Counted from the stretch's first letter, positions 8,215 through 18,196 are shown. The stretch: 64,000 nucleotides of DNA from Hylemonella gracilis ATCC 19624 (GCF_000211835.1 NZ_AEGR01000060.1:51349-115348); one strand, 5' to 3'. Numbers and translations are program-made. The notes: generated by a model not told the origin, from the sequence alone.

Positions 8215-9462
8215 ATGAACACCTCCTCTCCCGCTGCTCCCTTTCCCGTCACCGACCGCGTGCGCGAAGCTTTGGCCGTGACCCGGCGCGGCTGCGAGGA
8301 GCTGATTCCCGAGGATGACTGGGTCAAGAAGCTGTCCCGGTCCGAGGCCACGCATACCCCGCTGCGCATCAAGCTGGGCTTGGATCCCACCGCGCCGGAC
8401 ATCCACCTGGGCCACACCGTGGTGCTCAACAAGCTGCGCCAACTCCAGGACCTGGGGCACCAGGTCATCTTCCTGATCGGCGATTTCACCAGCCTGATCG
8501 GCGACCCCTCGGGCCGCAACAGCACGCGTCCGCCGCTCACGTCGGAGCAGATCAAGGCCAACGCCGAGACCTATTACAAGCAGGCCAGCCTGGTGCTGGA
8601 CCCGCAACGCACCGAGATCCGCTACAACAGCGAATGGTGCCTGCCCTTGGGCAGCATGGGCATGATCCAGCTCGCCGCCAAGTACACGGTGGCGCGCATG
8701 ATGGAGCGCGACGATTTCACCAAGCGCTACCAGGCGGGCACCCCCATCAGCGTGCATGAATTCCTCTACCCGCTGATGCAGGGCTATGACTCGGTGGCGC
8801 TCAAGTCCGACCTGGAACTCGGCGGCACCGACCAGAAATTCAACCTGCTCATGGGCCGCCACCTGCAGCAGGAGCATGGCCAAGAGCCCCAGTGCATCCT
8901 GACCATGCCCTTGCTCGTCGGCCTGGACGGCGTGGACAAGATGTCCAAGAGCAAGCACAACTACATTGGCATCAGCGAAGACGCCAACACCATGTACGCC
9001 AAGGTGCTGTCCATCAGCGACGTGCTGATGTGGGACTGGTACACCTTGCTGTCCTTCAAGTCCTTGGCCGAGATTGCCGCGCTGAAAAAGGAAGTGGAAG
9101 CCGGTCGCAATCCCAAGGACGCCAAGGTGGCCCTGGCCAAGGAAATCACCACGCGCTTTCACGGCGCGGCGGCAGCCGAAGCCGCGGAGCAGGACTTCAT
9201 CAACCGCAGCAAGGGCGGCATCCCCGACGAGGTGGAGGAACAGACCCTGGCGCTCGAAGGCGGCGCGCCCGTGGGCATCGCAGCCTTGCTCAAGCAGGCG
9301 GGGCTTGTGGCCTCGTCTGGCGAAGGCAACCGCCTGATCGACGGCGGCGGCGTGCGCGTGGATGGCAATACCGTCAGCGACAAGGGCTTGAAACTCGGCG
9401 CCGGGGTGTATGTGCTGCAGGTCGGCAAGCGCAAGTTCAAGAAGGTCACGCTGAGCGCGTGA
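8215..9462 (+). CDS. tyrS: Tyrosyl-tRNA synthetase
   Basis: Charges tRNA-Tyr with tyrosine. The 415-residue class I synthetase has [14 protein letters not shown] (the HIGH motif, H64-H67), [20 protein letters not shown], the KMSKS loop at residues 242-246, and a C-terminal S4-like RNA-binding domain with [18 protein letters not shown]. The start at 8215 is chosen by family length; the in-frame start at 8086 would add 43 unconserved residues. It lies divergent from the M23 peptidase gene. Confidence 0.97.
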   Translation: MNTSSPAAPFPVTDRVREALAVTRRGCEELIPEDDWVKKLSRSEATHTPLRIKLGLDPTAPDIHLGHTVVLNKLRQLQDLGHQVIFLIGDFTSLIGDPSGRNSTRPPLTSEQIKANAETYYKQASLVLDPQRTEIRYNSEWCLPLGSMGMIQLAAKYTVARMMERDDFTKRYQAGTPISVHEFLYPLMQGYDSVALKSDLELGGTDQKFNLLMGRHLQQEHGQEPQCILTMPLLVGLDGVDKMSKSKHNYIGISEDANTMYAKVLSISDVLMWDWYTLLSFKSLAEIAALKKEVEAGRNPKDAKVALAKEITTRFHGAAAAEAAEQDFINRSKGGIPDEVEEQTLALEGGAPVGIAALLKQAGLVASSGEGNRLIDGGGVRVDGNTVSDKGLKLGAGVYVLQVGKRKFKKVTLSA

Positions 9463-9537
9463 TGAGGTTTCGGGTGTCCTGGGCCATTGCGGCGCCTCTG
9501 CAAACCATGGCCGCGCCGGGAACAGGACCTCGCTTCA

Positions 9538-9543
9538 TATAAT
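9538..9543 (+). promoter_or_regulatory. -10 box of the DUF2946-TonB receptor unit
   Basis: A perfect TATAAT followed by CGCGCCCCC. It stands only 9 nt before the ATG at 9553, so the predicted transcript start falls almost on the start codon. No Shine-Dalgarno sequence fits between them. Confidence 0.5.
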
Positions 9544-9552
9544 CGCGCCCCC

Positions 9553-9897
9553 ATGGAACGCATGCGCCGACTGACCTCACTGGCTCGCTGGACAGCGATC
9601 TGGATGACCCTGTCCGTCGTTCTGTCGATGGTGTCGCCGCTGCTGAAGCCCGCGGGGCTGAGCATGGTCTGCACCGCCTCCGGCGGCGTGAGCCTGGTCG
9701 ATCAGGACGGTGATGGCGGTTCCCCCGTCTCTCATTGCCCCATCTGCTGCCAGGCTGCAGCGCCAGCGCCCAGCTGGGCCCTGCTGCCCGCGCCCATCGC
9801 GTCCCTGGCCTATGCCCTCACGCCCGCCCGAGCGGCGGTGCTGGCGTATTTGACGGCGCCGCCGCTGCCGTCGCGCGGACCGCCCCTGATTTCCTGA
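9553..9897 (+). CDS. DUF2946-type small membrane protein
   Basis: The 114-residue protein has one N-terminal hydrophobic helix (about residues 10-32), a HCPICC cysteine cluster at about residues 59-64 and a second hydrophobic stretch near 75-98. The H-C-P-x-C pattern is typical of DUF2946 proteins, which commonly sit beside copper or other metal TonB receptors; a metal-sensing or chaperone role is inferred only. The start at 9553 is supported by the -10 box just upstream. The in-frame start at 9487 would place the promoter inside the gene. A TonB-dependent receptor follows 93 nt downstream. Confidence 0.7.
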   Translation: MERMRRLTSLARWTAIWMTLSVVLSMVSPLLKPAGLSMVCTASGGVSLVDQDGDGGSPVSHCPICCQAAAPAPSWALLPAPIASLAYALTPARAAVLAYLTAPPLPSRGPPLIS

Positions 9898-9990
9898 AAA
9901 CCCGCGCCCCCTCCCGGGCGCCTTCTCGCCGCTCCCGTCCACCCCACGTGGACAGGGTCCGGCTGGTCTCGTTTTACTGGAAATTCACCC

Positions 9991-12093
9991 ATGTCTCGCT
10001 CTCATTCAGCCCCCCACCGGGCTGCCCCTGTCACATCCCCCGCGCGCGCGCGTGCACCGTTCAACCTTCGCCACACCGGGCCTCTGACGCCGGTGGCCAT
10101 CGCCATCCTGGCCTGTCTGATCAGCGATGCGGCGAGCGCCCAGCCCAGCACCCCGCAGTCCACCGCCCTGACTTTGGGGGAGATCGTGGTGTCGGCGCCA
10201 GGCGGCGCGCTGGAGACCGAGCAGGTCCCCACTTCGGTCAATGTCCTGCCGCAGGAGCGTATCGAGGGGCAACCGGTGGCCAACAACTGGCAGTTGTTCG
10301 AAATGGTGCCCGGGGTCATGCTGACCCAGTTCAACCAGGGCACCACCTCCGGCAAATTCTCGATGCGAGGTTTCAATGGAGAAGGCGAGATCAATGCCGT
10401 GAAACTGCTGATCGATGGCGTGCCCAGCAACAGCAACGACGGCAACATGCCTTACATCGACCTCGCGCCTTCTCTGGACATCGAGTCCATCGAGCTCGTG
10501 CGCGGCACCAATGACCCCCGCTACGGCTTGCACAACATCGCGGGCAACGCCAACATCGTCACGCGCATGGGCGGCGACTACCGCCGCGTGCGTGCGACGG
10601 TGGGCAGCTTCAACACCCAGGAAGTGCAAGCGGCCATCGGCGTGGACAGCGGCGCCTTGACGCAAAACCTGGCCATCATTGGCCGTCAGTCCGATGGTCA
10701 TCGCGAGCATTCGGATTCAGACGCCTTGGGTTTCTCCGGCAAGTGGTTCCTGCACAGCGAGGATGGTCAAGGTCAGATCGGTTTGATCGCCCGCCACCAC
10801 CGCGCGAATGCTGAAGAGGCGGGTTACCTCACCAAGGCCCAGGCCAAGAACGACCCGGATCAGTCACCCAGCTACAACGCCACCGACGAGGACGAGCGGC
10901 GCATGACCCAGTTGGCCTTGCAGGCCGAGCGCCAGATCAGCGAACGTCTGCAGCTCAAGGGTCAGGTCTACTCCAACCAGATCTACGACCACCGCTACGT
11001 GCGCTTCTCCGCTTCCGCGTCGCAACAAGAGCGTTTGGTGGACGAAGATCATGTGGGTCTCTCGGCCACCGCCACCTATGCCTTGGGCCAGACCGCGCTG
11101 GGCGAGGTGCAACTCTCGGGCGGCGTTGACACGGAGCGGCAGGACAATCGCAGCGAACGCTACAACACCGTCGCTCAAGTGCGAACCTCGCAGACCCGTG
11201 ACCAACAGTTCGACTTCAACACGGTGGGTGCCTTCGCGCAGGCCAGCGTCAAGCCCACCCCCCAACTCACGCTGACGCCCGCCTTGCGCGTGGACCGAAT
11301 CTCGGGTGACTACACCAACCAGCTGACGGGTGCGCGCTACGACATGAATGACTACGGGCTGATTCCTCAGCCCAAGTTCGGCGCGGTCTACGTGTACTCC
11401 GAGCCCCTGATCTTTTATGGCAACGTTGGACGCAGCTTCCAGGTCGGCGTGGGCACTGGCTCGTACAAGGTGAATCAGTCCCGCGATCTGGAGCCATCGA
11501 TCAACGACGGCTGGGAGACCGGGGTGAAGTTCAGGCCCCTGTCATCGATGAACGGACGCTTCGCCGTCTGGCGTCAGGTCGCGAGCAACGAGGCCGTGCG
11601 CAAGCTCAACGATCCCTCCAATGCGTCAGAGAACATCGGGAGCACGCGCCGCGAAGGGGTGGACCTGGAACTCAATGCCCGCCCCAACCGTGACCTGGGC
11701 CTTTGGTTCTCGCTCACCGCGCAACGCGCTGAAATCGTGCGGGCCGCTTCCAACGCCAGCAACACGGAGGGCAAGGAGCTCGACCACGTGCCTCACCTGA
11801 TTTCCGGCTTGGGTGTGGATCACCAGGTGACGCCTGCTCTGAGCTGGTCGGCCTGGGTCAACAGCCAGTCGGACTACTACATCGAGAAAACCAACAGCAC
11901 GCCCAAGTACGGCGGCTACACCTTGCTGAACGCCTCGGTGTCCTACCAGTTCAGCCCCAAGGTCGCGCTCGAAGTTCAGGGCCGCAACCTGACGGACCGC
12001 TACTACGAGTACGTGTGGCATGACGGCACCCAAAGCCTGCACGCACCAGGCGCGCCGCGCAGCGTCTACGCCCTCTTGAACGTCAGCCTCTGA
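9991..12093 (+). CDS. TonB-dependent outer-membrane receptor
   Basis: Energy-dependent outer-membrane transporter, probably for a siderophore or metal complex. The 700-residue product has a long basic N-terminus and a signal peptide ending near ASAQ (about residue 50). The plug domain (about 60-170) includes GEIVVSAPGG as the TonB-box region, FSMRGFNGEG and IESIELVRGTNDPRYG. The C-terminal barrel ends in ALLNVSL; a final aromatic residue is usual, so the leucine is slightly atypical. Its stop overlaps the start of the next gene by one base, which indicates translational coupling with the PepSY protein. Confidence 0.93.
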   Translation: MSRSHSAPHRAAPVTSPARARAPFNLRHTGPLTPVAIAILACLISDAASAQPSTPQSTALTLGEIVVSAPGGALETEQVPTSVNVLPQERIEGQPVANNWQLFEMVPGVMLTQFNQGTTSGKFSMRGFNGEGEINAVKLLIDGVPSNSNDGNMPYIDLAPSLDIESIELVRGTNDPRYGLHNIAGNANIVTRMGGDYRRVRATVGSFNTQEVQAAIGVDSGALTQNLAIIGRQSDGHREHSDSDALGFSGKWFLHSEDGQGQIGLIARHHRANAEEAGYLTKAQAKNDPDQSPSYNATDEDERRMTQLALQAERQISERLQLKGQVYSNQIYDHRYVRFSASASQQERLVDEDHVGLSATATYALGQTALGEVQLSGGVDTERQDNRSERYNTVAQVRTSQTRDQQFDFNTVGAFAQASVKPTPQLTLTPALRVDRISGDYTNQLTGARYDMNDYGLIPQPKFGAVYVYSEPLIFYGNVGRSFQVGVGTGSYKVNQSRDLEPSINDGWETGVKFRPLSSMNGRFAVWRQVASNEAVRKLNDPSNASENIGSTRREGVDLELNARPNRDLGLWFSLTAQRAEIVRAASNASNTEGKELDHVPHLISGLGVDHQVTPALSWSAWVNSQSDYYIEKTNSTPKYGGYTLLNASVSYQFSPKVALEVQGRNLTDRYYEYVWHDGTQSLHAPGAPRSVYALLNVSL

Positions 12094-13256
12094 TGGACAA
12101 GGCGCGACTGCGCAAGCGTTGGCTAGCGCTGCATCTGTGGATCGGTCTGCCGCTCGGCGCCTTGCTGGCGCTGCTGGGCGTGACTGGCAGCGCCTTGGTC
12201 TTCTACCTGGAGCTGGATCGCTGGCTCAATCCCGCGATCCAGGTGCCAGTACGAACCGAGGCCGCACCGGCTGGGGCGCAGGTGTCACCCCAACAGGTGC
12301 TGCAGCGACTGCGCACGGCCTACCCGGACCTGACCGGTCCGTGGCGCATCGAATTGCCCGACGGTGCGAGCAGTCCCGTGATGGTGCGCTACCAGCGGCC
12401 GCCCGAGCGCGCAGGCAGGGCGTTCGCGCCCCGCATGGTCACCCTCAATCCCCAGACCTTGGAGATCACCAGCGATCGCTATTGGGGTGACTTCCTCGCG
12501 ACGTGGCTCTATGACCTGCACTACACCCTGCTGTGGGACGGTGTGGGGCGCACGGTCGTGGGCTGGTTGGGCGTGGCGATGGTGTTGTCCCTGCTCAGCG
12601 GCTTGTGGTTGTGGTGGCCCAGCCGCCAGCGCCTGGGCGCGGCCTTGCGGCCCGAGCTGCGTCCCGGTCCGGTGCGGCGAACCTACGACCTGCACGTCCT
12701 GCCCGGGGTCTACGCATGGATCGGGCTCTTGCTGCTGGCCGTGACGGGTGTGGGCCTCGCATGGCCGGACGCGACCCGCGCGGTGATGGGCGCACCCGCC
12801 GCGAGTGGGTCCCTGCCCGAGGCGCGTTCGGCCCCGCCGAACGGCTCGATGGCTGCTGCGCTGATGTCGCTGGACGCGGCCATGACCGTGGCCCAGCGCG
12901 AATTCCCTCAAGCGGATGTGCGTTGGATTGAGTCGTCAGGCAGCCAGGGCGAGCCCATCGTGCTGCGTCTGCACCAAAGCTTCGAACCGGGACGGCGTTT
13001 CCCCCAGACCCGGGTTTGGGTGGACCCGTTCACGGGCGAGTTGCTGGCGCGGCGCGACCCCGCGCAGCAGGGGAGCGCAGAGACCGTGCTGGCTTGGCTG
13101 CACCCCCTGCACAACGCGGAGATCTTGGGCTTGCCGGGACGCTTGCTCTACGCGGTGCTGGGCCTGCTGCCCTTGCTGGCTTGGGCCACGGGGTTGCTGC
13201 GGTGGCGGCAAAAACGTCGTGCGCGAAGAAAATCGATCAACCCAACCAGCGTTTGA
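12093..13256 (+). CDS. PepSY-domain transmembrane protein, PiuB/reductase-like
   Basis: Inner-membrane protein of the PepSY_TM family, members of which serve as ferric-siderophore or haem-linked reductases. The 387-residue product shows four hydrophobic helices. The first pair carries LHLWIGLPLGALLALLGVTG and LYDLHYTLLWDGVGRTVVGW, with conserved histidines. A soluble periplasmic PepSY-like region (about 45-135) lies between them, and DLHVLPGVYAWIGLLLLAV and a closing helix at 345-370 follow. It overlaps the receptor stop (TGATG), so uptake and reduction are probably coupled. Its 3' end overlaps the convergent M61 gene by 20 bp. Confidence 0.87.
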   Translation: MDKARLRKRWLALHLWIGLPLGALLALLGVTGSALVFYLELDRWLNPAIQVPVRTEAAPAGAQVSPQQVLQRLRTAYPDLTGPWRIELPDGASSPVMVRYQRPPERAGRAFAPRMVTLNPQTLEITSDRYWGDFLATWLYDLHYTLLWDGVGRTVVGWLGVAMVLSLLSGLWLWWPSRQRLGAALRPELRPGPVRRTYDLHVLPGVYAWIGLLLLAVTGVGLAWPDATRAVMGAPAASGSLPEARSAPPNGSMAAALMSLDAAMTVAQREFPQADVRWIESSGSQGEPIVLRLHQSFEPGRRFPQTRVWVDPFTGELLARRDPAQQGSAETVLAWLHPLHNAEILGLPGRLLYAVLGLLPLLAWATGLLRWRQKRRARRKSINPTSV

Positions 13257-15129
13257 CTCGGTCTGATCCTTCAATCGCCAAGCGCCAAGTGGTGCTGGTC
13301 TTAGGCAGGGCCAGTGGCAGGCGCAGGATGCGCTGGTCGCGTGAGATCAAGGCGGTCAGCTGCAGCTGCTCGCCTGCGTAGAGCGGCAGGTCATCCAGCT
13401 TGCGCAGCCGCCAGGCGCTGGGGTCTGCGGCAGCCTTGGCTTTTCCGGATTTGCCAACCGACGCCGATGACCCGGGGACTTCCACGCCCAGCCATTCGTC
13501 GCCGGCCGCGAAGCCGGCTTCCTCGGCCGCGCCGCCACGCAGCACGGTCTTGATCTGTAGGCCGCCGTTGTTCTCCGTCACGCGCAGGCCCAGGCGCTGC
13601 GCCAATTGGGCCGGATCGTCGTGGATGGCGACGCCCTGTGCTTGCAGCAGTTCGCGCAGCGGCAGTTCCCGGGTGCCATGCACCCAGTGCTGGATTTCTT
13701 TTTTCCAACTGCGGCCACTGAGCTCCTGCAGCACGGCCAGCACATCGGACTCGGTCATCGGCCCGGCCTTGCAGCGGCGCCACAATGCGCGCATCACGTC
13801 GTCCAGGGATTTTTTGTGCGCGGTCTCGGCGCGCAAGGTCAGATCGATGCACAAGGCCACGAGCGCGCCCTTGCCGTAATAACTGACGGTGGCGTTGGGC
13901 GTGTTCTCGTCCACGCGGTAGTACTTGACCCAGGCGTCCAGGCTGGCCTGGGCCACGGTCTGCACCAGGCGGCCCGGTGTCTGCAGTAGCTGGTTGATGT
14001 TCTTGTTGAGCAGGCGCAAGTAGGTGGCGTCATCCACCAAGCCGGCGCGGCGCAGCAGCAGGTCGTCGTAGTAGCTGGTGAAGCCTTCGAAGAACCAGAG
14101 CAGCTCCGTGTAGTTCTCGCGCGTGTAGTCGTAGCGCGCGAACTCGGCGGGGCGCAGGCGCTTGACGTTCCAGGTGTGGAAGTACTCGTGGCTGATCAGG
14201 CCCAGCAGCGTGGTGTAGCCCTCACTGGGCTTCTGTCCCACGCGCGGCAGGTCGCGCCGGCCACAGATCAGCGCGGTGCTGTTGCGGTGCTCCAGGCCGC
14301 CGTAGTTGTCGTCGGTGGCGTTGAGCATGAACACATACCGCTGGAAGGGCGGCGCTTTCACCGCACCCTTCGCACGGCCCTGCGCATGCCAGAAGCGGAT
14401 CTCCGTCTCGCAGATGCGTTGCGCGTCGGCCAGCAGGCGCGCGCCGTCGAAGCTGGGCGGCGCGCCCGCGACGATGAAGCGGTGCGGCACGCCGCAGGCC
14501 GTGAAGTCCCCGCGCCAGAAGGCGCCCATTTCCACCGGGCTGTCAGCCAGTTCATCGTAGTCGGCGGCTTGGTAGCTGCCCCAGCCCTGCGGGTCGGTCG
14601 TCAAAGGCGTCAGGCCCGTGGCGACCTGCCACTGAGACATCGCCATCGCTCCCTTGTCCGCGCTGTGCGGGCGGGGCAGTGTGAGCCGATGCGGCGCGTC
14701 TTCCCGACCTTCCACGCGCAGGCACAGGCTGGTGGCGTTGAAAAAGCCGCGCTGCGTGTCCAGCCAGGCGGCGCGCACGGAGTTGTCGTAGGCGTAGATG
14801 CGGTAGTTCAGCACCAGCGGCTGAGCGGGTTCGCAGTCGACCGCCCAGCTGCATTTGTCCAGCTGCTGCGCTGTCAATGCCTTCTGGCCCTGTCTCGCGG
14901 TGAGTTCTTGCAGGTGTTTGGCGAACTCTCGCACCAGGTAGCTGCCCGGAATCCAGACCGGCAGACTGAGGCGTTGCCGTGCCTCCGGTTGCGCGATGGT
15001 CAGGGTGACGCGGTAGAGGTGGGCGCGCGCGTCCTCCAGCTCGACCTGGTAGGCCACGGCCGCCGAGCGCGTGGCGGATTGAGGCGCGCGTGCGCGCGGT
15101 GAGCTAGGGGCGGTGGAGGAGCGGGCCAT
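13237..15129 (-). CDS. M61-family glycyl aminopeptidase-like protein with PDZ domain
   Basis: Zinc peptidase of the M61 family, probably cytoplasmic since no signal peptide is seen. The 630-residue product has an N-terminal beta-rich domain (VYAYDNSVRAAWLDTQRGFF-like region), the zinc site HEYFHTWNVKRLRP at residues 314-327, and the downstream ENYTELLWFFEGFTSYYDD glutamate ligand segment. A C-terminal PDZ domain (about 490-590) carries LGLRVTENNGGLQIKTVL and GGAAEEAGFAAGDE. The start at 15129 is chosen because the preceding 104 in-frame codons run antisense through dsbC. It follows dsbC on the same strand by 62 nt. Confidence 0.9.
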   Translation of the reverse strand: MARSSTAPSSPRARAPQSATRSAAVAYQVELEDARAHLYRVTLTIAQPEARQRLSLPVWIPGSYLVREFAKHLQELTARQGQKALTAQQLDKCSWAVDCEPAQPLVLNYRIYAYDNSVRAAWLDTQRGFFNATSLCLRVEGREDAPHRLTLPRPHSADKGAMAMSQWQVATGLTPLTTDPQGWGSYQAADYDELADSPVEMGAFWRGDFTACGVPHRFIVAGAPPSFDGARLLADAQRICETEIRFWHAQGRAKGAVKAPPFQRYVFMLNATDDNYGGLEHRNSTALICGRRDLPRVGQKPSEGYTTLLGLISHEYFHTWNVKRLRPAEFARYDYTRENYTELLWFFEGFTSYYDDLLLRRAGLVDDATYLRLLNKNINQLLQTPGRLVQTVAQASLDAWVKYYRVDENTPNATVSYYGKGALVALCIDLTLRAETAHKKSLDDVMRALWRRCKAGPMTESDVLAVLQELSGRSWKKEIQHWVHGTRELPLRELLQAQGVAIHDDPAQLAQRLGLRVTENNGGLQIKTVLRGGAAEEAGFAAGDEWLGVEVPGSSASVGKSGKAKAAADPSAWRLRKLDDLPLYAGEQLQLTALISRDQRILRLPLALPKTSTTWRLAIEGSDRVKRWLG

Positions 15130-15191
15130 GAAGTCGCAGGCGCGGGCCTGAAAAAAAAGAGACGGCGGGGCGGAGCGAGACGCGCAGCGCT

Positions 15192-16049
15192 TTATTTGCC
15201 CGTCGCCGCATTGGCGAAGAGTTGTTCGATCTGCCGCGCGCTCAGCGCGCCCGGCGCCCGGGCGTCGTTGGCGAAGAACATCGTGGGCGTGCCCTGGATG
15301 CGGTGCTTGCGGCCGAATTCCAGGTTGCGCGCGAGCGTGTCCAAGGTGCGCTGGCTGCAGTTGGCTTGGGTCGCCGGTGGCGTGCCCTTGAGCATCCAAT
15401 CCAGCCAAACTTGGCCGCGCTGCGCAGAGGCCGTGCACCACACCGCCTGCGATTTTTCCGTGGACTGCGGCCCCAGCACCGGATAGAGGAAGACGTGGAT
15501 GGTCACGTTGTCGAGGCTGGCCAGTTCACGCTCCAGCCTGCGGCAGTAGCCGCATTCCGGGTCGGAGAACACCGCGAGCTGGCGTTCGCCCTTGCCGCGG
15601 CGGATGGTGAAGGCGTCCTCGAAGGGCAGGTCCTGGAAGCGCACCGCCGACAGTTGCTCCGTGCGCTCCTCGGTGAGGTTGCGCTGGCTTTGCAGGTCGA
15701 TGATCTGCCCCTGAATCAGGTGCCGGCCTTGGGCGTCGGTGTAGAAGATGTCCTGCCCCACGCGGACTTCGTACAGGCTGGTGCCGCCCGCCAGTGGCAG
15801 CGCGCGCACCTCGTCGATGGCGGGCATCTTCGGCAGGCGAGCGCCCAAGCTCTTTCGGATGGCGGCTGCGGCGGCGGGTTCTGCCGTCGCCTTCGCCTCA
15901 TCCACAGTCGACTGGGCTTGCGCGGGATGGAGCGAGGCCAGTCCCAGCAGCAGCACCAGCGTCAGACCGAAGAGGGCCGCCAGCAGCCCGCGTGCGCTGC
16001 GACCCACGTGCAAGGAGAGGGAGGGCGTCATCGTGGGAGTCGTTTTCAT
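15192..16049 (-). CDS. dsbC: Thiol:disulfide interchange protein DsbC
   Basis: Periplasmic disulfide isomerase that reshuffles wrong disulfides. The 285-residue product has a signal peptide (hydrophobic core at about 22-40, cleavage near AQA-QS). The DsbC/G dimerisation domain contains VRVGQDIFYTDAQGRHLIQG, and the thioredoxin domain has the CGYC active site at 166-169 within FSDPECGYCRRLE. A second conserved region, QGTPTMFFANDARAPG, holds the cis-proline. It lies between the ubiH-like gene and the M61 peptidase gene, a common order in Burkholderiales. Confidence 0.95.
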   Translation of the reverse strand: MKTTPTMTPSLSLHVGRSARGLLAALFGLTLVLLLGLASLHPAQAQSTVDEAKATAEPAAAAAIRKSLGARLPKMPAIDEVRALPLAGGTSLYEVRVGQDIFYTDAQGRHLIQGQIIDLQSQRNLTEERTEQLSAVRFQDLPFEDAFTIRRGKGERQLAVFSDPECGYCRRLERELASLDNVTIHVFLYPVLGPQSTEKSQAVWCTASAQRGQVWLDWMLKGTPPATQANCSQRTLDTLARNLEFGRKHRIQGTPTMFFANDARAPGALSARQIEQLFANAATGK

Positions 16050-16100
16050 GCGTGTGTCGTCGTGCGTGGTCGCGTGTGGTGCGTGTGGTTTTAGTCGCGT

Positions 16101-17246
16101 TCAAGCGCCCATGGCCTGGCGGGCCAGCCAGTGCTTGAGCCAGCCGCTGTGTTCCACCCCGCGCAGGCCCCAGGCGCGCAGCTGGTTCCAGAAGGGGCCT
16201 TCGCGGGTGTAGAGGCGTTGCAGAGCGTCCATGCCCAGGTCCAGCGGCAGCATGCCCGCCTTGCGGGCGCGCTCGTAACGGCGCAGCAGTTTGGGGTCGG
16301 CCACGCCTCGCCAATCCTCGCGCTTGCGCAGCACGCGGGCCAGTTCGGCCACATCGGCCAAGCCCAGGTTCAGGCCCTGTCCCGCCAGCGGGTGCACGGC
16401 GTGTGCGGCGTCGCCCGCCAGCACCCAAGCGTCTTGGCCCGTGCGGCCCGACCAATGCCGGGCCTGGGCCCGCACCAGGGGCCAGGCCCGGCGTTCGCTC
16501 ACGAGTTGCATCGCCCCCAGTGCGTGCCCGCAGGCCAAGGCGAGGGCCTCGGCATAGGCCTTGGGCGTCAGGTCTTGCAGGAAGGCGGCGCGTTGGGGCG
16601 AGACGGACCAGACCACGGCCACGGTGTCGCCTTGGGGGCCGCCCAGCGGCAGCAGGGCCAGCACCTCACCGGCGGATGCTTCGCGCAGAAACCATTGCCG
16701 CGCGACTTGGCCGTGCGGCTGCTCGCAGCGCACGCGTGCAGCCAGCGCGTGCTGGGCATAGGGCGCCATCTCGTAGTCCACGCCCAGGGCCGCGCGCGTG
16801 GCGCTGGCGCGGCCTTCGCAGACCACGGTGAGCGGCGCGTTCGGCTCCTGACCATGCGCCACCCGTTCGATCTGCGGCTGGTAGCGCAACGCGGTGGCCA
16901 GGCCCTCTTCGAGCACGGGGGCGTCGACGATCCAGTTCAGCGCGGGCGTGCCGTGCAGGGCGGCGCTGAAGTTCAGCTCGCTGCCCTCGTCACCATGCAC
17001 CTGCATGGCCAGCACCGGCGTGGCCAGGGTTTCGTCCTCGGGCCAAGCGCGGATGCTTTCGAGCAGCGCGCGCGAGGCGGGGGTGAGGGCGTAGGCGCGT
17101 ATGTCGGCCGGGGCGCCTGGCGGGACGGGCTGCGCGGCGCTCAGGCCCACGCGCAGCTTTTCACGCGCGAGCAGCAGGGCCAGGCTGCGGCCGACGATGC
17201 CGTCGCCGCTGATGAAAATGTCCAGGGCTGGGGAGGGAGATGCCAT
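16101..17246 (-). CDS. UbiH/UbiF/VisC-type FAD-dependent ubiquinone hydroxylase
   Basis: Flavin monooxygenase that hydroxylates the aromatic ring during ubiquinone synthesis; which ring position cannot be told from sequence. The 381-residue product opens with the FAD-binding ISGDGIVGRSLALLLARE (GxGxxG). It ends with the second FAD motif GDAAHAVHPLAGQGLNLGLA, diagnostic of the UbiH family. The start at 17246 is the ATG just before the Rossmann motif; the longer opening to 17297 runs into the promoter space of the divergent MOSC gene. The gap to dsbC is 51 nt. Confidence 0.9.
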   Translation of the reverse strand: MASPSPALDIFISGDGIVGRSLALLLAREKLRVGLSAAQPVPPGAPADIRAYALTPASRALLESIRAWPEDETLATPVLAMQVHGDEGSELNFSAALHGTPALNWIVDAPVLEEGLATALRYQPQIERVAHGQEPNAPLTVVCEGRASATRAALGVDYEMAPYAQHALAARVRCEQPHGQVARQWFLREASAGEVLALLPLGGPQGDTVAVVWSVSPQRAAFLQDLTPKAYAEALALACGHALGAMQLVSERRAWPLVRAQARHWSGRTGQDAWVLAGDAAHAVHPLAGQGLNLGLADVAELARVLRKREDWRGVADPKLLRRYERARKAGMLPLDLGMDALQRLYTREGPFWNQLRAWGLRGVEHSGWLKHWLARQAMGA

Positions 17247-17305
17247 AGCTGAGAGGCATTGTAGAAGCCGGGCTTGGCCCCAGACGGACAGGCACAATCA
17301 ATCCC

Positions 17306-18196
17306 ATGCAAACCTCCGATGTCACGGGGCGGATTTCCAGCCTCCATGTGTACCCCGTCAAATCCTGCGCGGGCCTGGCCCTGCCCGAGGCGCTGCTGAC
17401 CGAGACCGGCCTGGACCTGGACCGCGCCTGGATGGTCGTGGACGAGGCGGGCGAATTCGTCACCCAGCGCGAGCTGCCGCGCATGGCCTTGATCCAGACC
17501 GCCTTCAAGGGCGATGTGATGGGCAGCGGCGGCGAGCTGGTTTTGCGCGCGCCGGGCATGCTGGCCCTGCATCTGCGCGTGGACGTGGTGGAAGCGCCGA
17601 CCCGCGTGCGCGTCTGGCAAGACGAGGTGGCGGCTTATGACATGGGTGACCTGGCCGCGCAGTGGTTCTCGGATTTCCTGGTGCCCGGGGGATCGGGTCG
17701 CCCTTACCGCCTGGCGCGCTTTGACCCCGAACATCGCCGTCTCTCCAGCATGGACTGGACTAAGGGTGTTGAGGCGCCCAATCAGTTTTCCGACGGCTAC
17801 CCGCTGCTGGTCGTCAGCCAGTCGGCCGTGGACGATCTGAATGCCCGGCTGAAAGCCGCCGGCCAGCCGCTGGTGGATATCCGGCGCTTCCGTCCCAACC
17901 TGGTCATCGACGGCTGGGAAGCCCACGACGAAGACCGCGTGGGGCCCATCATCCTCGAGACGGACGAGGGCGAGGTGCAGCTCACGCCCGTCAAACCCTG
18001 CTCGCGCTGCCCCATCCCCAACATCGACCCGGACACGGCGCAAAGCCATCCTTCGGTGAACGACACCTTGCAGGCTTACCGGCAAGACGCGCGCCTCAAC
18101 GGCGCCATCACCTTTGGCATGAACTGCATCGTCACGGCGGGCGTGGACCGTTGGCTCAAGGTCGGGCAAGTGGCGCGGGCGGATTACGCGTTCTGA
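17306..18196 (+). CDS. MOSC domain protein, YcbX-like
   Basis: MOSC proteins bind or use the molybdenum cofactor, and YcbX-type members detoxify N-hydroxylated compounds. The 296-residue product has an N-terminal MOSC_N beta-barrel opening with RISSLHVYPVKSCAGLAL. A C-terminal MOSC domain contains RRFRPNLVIDGW and the conserved cysteine motif PVKPCSRCPIPNIDP, expected to hold the cofactor. No ferredoxin domain is present, so electrons would come from a partner. It is divergent from the ubiH-like gene with a 59-bp gap. Confidence 0.92.
   Translation: MQTSDVTGRISSLHVYPVKSCAGLALPEALLTETGLDLDRAWMVVDEAGEFVTQRELPRMALIQTAFKGDVMGSGGELVLRAPGMLALHLRVDVVEAPTRVRVWQDEVAAYDMGDLAAQWFSDFLVPGGSGRPYRLARFDPEHRRLSSMDWTKGVEAPNQFSDGYPLLVVSQSAVDDLNARLKAAGQPLVDIRRFRPNLVIDGWEAHDEDRVGPIILETDEGEVQLTPVKPCSRCPIPNIDPDTAQSHPSVNDTLQAYRQDARLNGAITFGMNCIVTAGVDRWLKVGQVARADYAF

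Noticed and set aside
7936..9162. 408-residue reverse-strand frame covering tyrS
   Set aside because: It mirrors tyrS codon by codon, is low in complexity and has no ribosome-binding site.
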